From Candidatus Ratteibacteria bacterium (GTDB lineage Bacteria; Ratteibacteria; UBA8468; B48-G9; JAFGKM01): a stretch of 8,536 nt of DNA. The stretch spans positions 1-8,536 of the forward strand of contig JAQVEU010000025.1 in the NCBI GenBank assembly GCA_028697565.1, written 5' to 3'. Both the position numbers and the translations under genes were made by a program. Below the pieces are notes generated by a model that was not told where the DNA came from, searched no databases, and saw only the letters and a program-made list of their open reading frames with translations. Below, one piece after another: positions 6,546 to 8,536 of this stretch (positions within the stretch are counted from its first letter, which is position 1; every line of letters begins with the position of its first letter).

Positions 6546-7617
6546 TTTTACATAACTCCATTATTGCCCGTACATTATTACCTGCGCTATCCACAATTAA
6601 AATCTTTTGAAGATTCTTTTTTATAGTATCAGATTCTTTTAATGCTTTTTCAAAAATGTCAGGAAATATCCTTATGGCATCTGAGTTCTGTTCAAGGATA
6701 CAGCACCCCCCCCTTTGAGCAAGATAAAGGGCATTATATTTTTGATGTCCACCTGCATAGGGATATGGAATAACAATGGCAGGAATGTTCCATTCGCAAA
6801 TCTCCGCAAGTGTTCCAGCACCTGCCCTGCAAACTATCATATCAGTGATACTGTAAAGTTTTGCCATATCAAAATAAAAGTCAAATACCTGTGCCTTTAT
6901 TCCATACCTTCCATATTCAGCAGATAATTTTTCTTTTTCCATACCTGCAAGGTGAATAAACTGTAAATTTTTTTTACTTAAATAGTCCATATTCTTGGCT
7001 ATGAGGTTATTCAGGAAAGATGCCCCCTGGCTACCCCCAAGAACAAGAACTGTTCTTTTATTTTCACTGAAATTAAATAGAGGGAGAATATCCTTTTTCT
7101 GGTATCTCTTTTTGAAATCTTCAGGAATAGGGAAACCAGTAATAACTGCGTTCTTTTTATATCGTATATCTGCAGATGGAAAAGAAAGTGCTATCCTGTC
7201 TGCTATAAAAAAAGAAACTCTTGTAATTTTTCCCGGTATGGCATTTTGTTCATGTACAAATATCTTTTTATTACATAAAAAAGATGCTATTAAAAATGGA
7301 AGTGTTGCATAACTACCTGTAATTACCACTATGTTATATTTGTTTTTAAGGAGTATGTGGCAGGAACAGAACACAAGATATATAAGTTTTAAAAAAGATA
7401 AAGGATTTTTGATTGTAGTTCGAACATCAGGCATCGTCTTATAATGAAACCCTTTTTTTTGCAACCACTGGACAATATATCTCCTATCAGGTACGAAAAA
7501 TTGGGTCTTAACATCTGCCTTTTCTCTCAGTTGTTCAGCAATAGCAAGTCCCGGGAAGAAATGTCCGCCTGTTGGTCCTGTTACAATACCTATCCTTATA
7601 ATAGTTCTTTTATCCAT
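6535..7617 (-). CDS. murG: Lipid II synthase (UDP-GlcNAc:lipid I GlcNAc transferase)
   Basis: MurG is a GT28 glycosyltransferase bound to the inner face of the cytoplasmic membrane. It transfers GlcNAc to lipid I to give lipid II, the finished peptidoglycan precursor. From the chosen ATG it has 360 residues, close to the usual ~355. Motifs are GPTGGHFFPGLAIAE at 14-28 (lipid-side loop, normally GGTGGH), VHEQNAIPGK at 121-130, the second glycine loop LGGSQGA at 193-199, RAGAGTLAEI at 264-273 and PYPYAGGHQKYNA at 284-296, where donor UDP-GlcNAc binds. The frame stays open upstream to an ATG at 7737, but that 40-residue extension has no family match and runs through the promoter region. In-frame ATGs at 7629 and 7617 are both possible; 7617 best matches the family N-terminus. 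No Shine-Dalgarno precedes either. A run of eight Gs lies in codons 302-304. Confidence 0.95.
   Translation of the reverse strand: MDKRTIIRIGIVTGPTGGHFFPGLAIAEQLREKADVKTQFFVPDRRYIVQWLQKKGFHYKTMPDVRTTIKNPLSFLKLIYLVFCSCHILLKNKYNIVVITGSYATLPFLIASFLCNKKIFVHEQNAIPGKITRVSFFIADRIALSFPSADIRYKKNAVITGFPIPEDFKKRYQKKDILPLFNFSENKRTVLVLGGSQGASFLNNLIAKNMDYLSKKNLQFIHLAGMEKEKLSAEYGRYGIKAQVFDFYFDMAKLYSITDMIVCRAGAGTLAEICEWNIPAIVIPYPYAGGHQKYNALYLAQRGGCCILEQNSDAIRIFPDIFEKALKESDTIKKNLQKILIVDSAGNNVRAIMELCKNGV
6706..6713 (-). repeat. Homopolymer run of eight Gs inside murG
   Basis: Eight Cs on the plus strand are eight Gs in the murG message, covering AGG GGG GGG (Arg302-Gly303-Gly304). It is the only long G/C homopolymer I noticed in this A+T-rich window. 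The frame is intact as written. Such runs are prone to replication slippage and to length errors in assemblies. Confidence 0.8.
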
Positions 7618-7627
7618 ATAGATAGAC

Positions 7628-7656
7628 ATTATAACAGGATGAGATATAAAACTCAA
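7628..7656 (-). promoter_or_regulatory. Sigma-70-type promoter of the murG operon
   Basis: On the minus strand the -35 box is TTGAGT (7656-7651) and the extended -10 is TGTTATAAT (7636-7628), with a 17-base spacer. This is close to the textbook TTGACA-17-TGnTATAAT. Transcription would begin about 5-9 bases beyond the -10, near A7623 or A7619. That is only about 2-6 bases before the chosen murG ATG at 7617, so the transcript would be nearly leaderless. This agrees with the absence of a Shine-Dalgarno. A weaker TATAAA at 7684-7679 has no good -35. Confidence 0.65.
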
Positions 7657-7698
7657 AATTCTAATTTTACTCTCTACTTTTATATTAGTATCTTTCCC

Positions 7699-7730
7699 TT
7701 GTTTATTCCTGAGATAAAAAGTAATATAAT
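7699..7730 (+). promoter_or_regulatory. Probable topA promoter
   Basis: A perfect TATAAT lies at 7725-7730. The -35 is poor: TTGTTT at 7699-7704 gives a long 20-base spacer, while TTTATT at 7702-7707 gives 17 bases with a weak match. The start of transcription would be near 7737, leaving a leader of about 25 bases that contains the ribosome binding site. Confidence 0.5.
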
Positions 7731-7746
7731 AAAGCAAGCAACTAAA

Positions 7747-7754
7747 AAGGAAGG
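7747..7754 (+). promoter_or_regulatory. Ribosome binding site of topA
   Basis: AAGGAAGG lies 8 bases before the ATG at 7763. It fixes the topA start and contrasts with the missing site in front of murG on the other strand. Confidence 0.75.
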
Positions 7755-7762
7755 GTTATAAA

Positions 7763-8536
7763 ATGGAAAAAGGACTTGTAATAGTGGAATCACCAACGAA
7801 GGCAAGGACAATCGGCGGTATATTAGGAAGAGAATATAAAATTGTAGCAACAATGGGGCACATAAGGGACCTGCCGGAAAATAATATGGGTGTGGATATC
7901 AATAATGATTTTGAGCCAAAATATATTATTATACCAGGGAAGAAGAAAATTGTAGATATCCTTAAAAAAGAGGCAGAACAACACAAAGATATATTTCTTG
8001 CGACAGATGAAGATAGGGAAGGAGAGGCAATCGCCTGGCATATAGCAAATGTGATTGGTAAAAGTCCTGAAGAGGTAAAGAGAGTTGTTTTCCACGAGAT
8101 TGTCCCTGATTCCATAAAGGAAGCATTTATGTCCCCGCGTCCAATATATCTAAATCTTGTTAATTCTCAGCAGGCAAGAAGGATTCTTGACCGTATTGTT
8201 GGATATACACTGAGCCCTTTTTTAGGTAAAGGGCTTTCAGCAGGTCGCGTTCAGTCAGTAGCACTGAGGTTGCTTGTGGAAAGGGAGAGAGAGATTGAAA
8301 GTTTTGTTCCTCAGACATACTACCTTATAAAGGCAAGGATTATAAAAGATGGAAATGAACTTCTGATGACACTCACAGATATACATAATAAAAAGATAGA
8401 AAAATATGGACTGAACGATGAAAAAGTAGTTGGTAGTATAATTGCAGAACTGCAAAAAGGAACACTTATTGTTATAGACAAAGCAGAGGAAGAAAAGAAG
8501 ATGAAACCCTATCCTCCTTTTATCACGAGTACCCTT
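7763..8536 (+). CDS. topA: DNA topoisomerase I, 5' part (runs off the window)
   Basis: The first 258 codons are present with the frame open to the window edge. The enzyme is a type IA topoisomerase that relaxes negative supercoils by cutting one strand and passing the other. The TOPRIM domain is complete: LVIVESPTKARTI at 5-17 with the catalytic Glu9, MGHIRDLP at 31-38, and LATDEDREGEAIAWHI at 79-94 with the metal-binding Asp82, Asp84 and Glu86. FHEI at 112-115, NSQQARRILDRIVGY at 136-150 and GKGLSAGRVQSVALRLLVERERE at 156-178 match bacterial TopA closely and favour it over TopB. The fragment ends at YPPFITSTL, the conserved stretch before the active-site tyrosine, which lies outside the window, as would any C-terminal zinc fingers. 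The spacing between Glu9 and the DxD motif is shorter than in E. coli (Asp82 against Asp111). The start is supported by its Shine-Dalgarno and by alignment with the family N-terminus. Confidence 0.97.
   Translation, partial: MEKGLVIVESPTKARTIGGILGREYKIVATMGHIRDLPENNMGVDINNDFEPKYIIIPGKKKIVDILKKEAEQHKDIFLATDEDREGEAIAWHIANVIGKSPEEVKRVVFHEIVPDSIKEAFMSPRPIYLNLVNSQQARRILDRIVGYTLSPFLGKGLSAGRVQSVALRLLVEREREIESFVPQTYYLIKARIIKDGNELLMTLTDIHNKKIEKYGLNDEKVVGSIIAELQKGTLIVIDKAEEEKKMKPYPPFITSTL

Larger units (their letters stand above)
7618..7762. other. Divergent control region between murG and topA
   Basis: This 145-base, very A+T-rich stretch separates the two opposed starts and carries both predicted promoters. 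It also holds a 6-base perfect inverted repeat, AAAATT-CT-AATTTT (7655-7668), which touches the murG -35 box. No RNA gene, riboswitch fold or open frame of its own is evident. Confidence 0.6.

Noticed and set aside
5466..7312. Plus-strand open frames inside murC and murG (5466-5666, 5793-6089, 6715-6927, 6995-7312)
   Set aside because: They are short and antisense to intact conserved enzymes, with no recognisable product.
7645..7684. Second inverted repeat TATAAAA...TTTTATA in the divergent region
   Set aside because: It has a different centre from the AAAATT repeat and consists of A/T only, so it is expected by chance here.
7641..7720. Possible direct repeat GAGATATAAAA / GAGATAAAAA
   Set aside because: The match is short, imperfect and mostly A/T; two copies 70 bases apart do not rise above background.
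7618..7737. Longer start for MurG (40 extra residues)
   Set aside because: The extension has no MurG-like sequence and runs across both predicted promoter elements of the divergent region.
7444..7761. Plus-strand open frame across the murG start and the divergent region
   Set aside because: It is antisense to the MurG N-terminus, covers both promoters and has no recognisable protein features.
7756..8115. Minus-strand open frames inside topA, including 7823-8095 and 8255-8455
   Set aside because: They lie antisense to well-conserved TopA motifs and show no protein-family pattern of their own.

Overview
This window is visibly A+T-rich bacterial DNA, with many ATA, AGA and AGG codons. It is packed with genes and holds no RNA gene, CRISPR array or mobile element that I can see. 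MurC, MurG and two proteins with export signals point to a bacterium with a peptidoglycan wall. A secreted HEAT-repeat protein ending in a CBM9/DOMON-like domain, and a TPR + CsgG-like + beta-propeller protein, fit little-studied Gram-negative lineages (candidate phyla of the PVC/Omnitrophota type). The phylum is a guess; no marker in the window settles it.

Layout. Positions 1-7617 carry five minus-strand genes that look like one operon, transcribed leftward: murG (7617-6535), murC (6545-5151), nnrE (5151-4471), a HEAT-repeat/CBM9-like exported protein (4468-1847) and a TPR/CsgG-like/seven-bladed propeller exported protein (1841-3). Junctions are an 11-base overlap, a 1-base overlap (TAATG), a 2-base gap and a 5-base gap, so translation is probably coupled all along. 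No terminator is visible before the left edge. Positions 7618-7762 are a 145-base divergent control region. Positions 7763-8536 are the 5' part of topA (DNA topoisomerase I) on the plus strand, cut by the window edge before its catalytic tyrosine.

How the genes fit together. MurG makes lipid II from lipid I at the inner face of the cytoplasmic membrane, and MurC adds L-alanine to UDP-MurNAc, so the head of the operon is cell-wall precursor synthesis. In many bacteria murG-murC is followed by murB, ddl and ftsQ; here it is followed by a metabolite-repair epimerase and two large exported proteins of unknown function. The murG promoter (TTGAGT, 17-base spacer, TGTTATAAT) lies so close to the best murG start codon that the mRNA should have almost no leader.

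The most interesting part is 3-4468: two large exported repeat proteins co-transcribed with wall synthesis. One has a glycan-binding-type domain and the other a CsgG/LpoB-type domain, which suggests, without proving, an envelope function.
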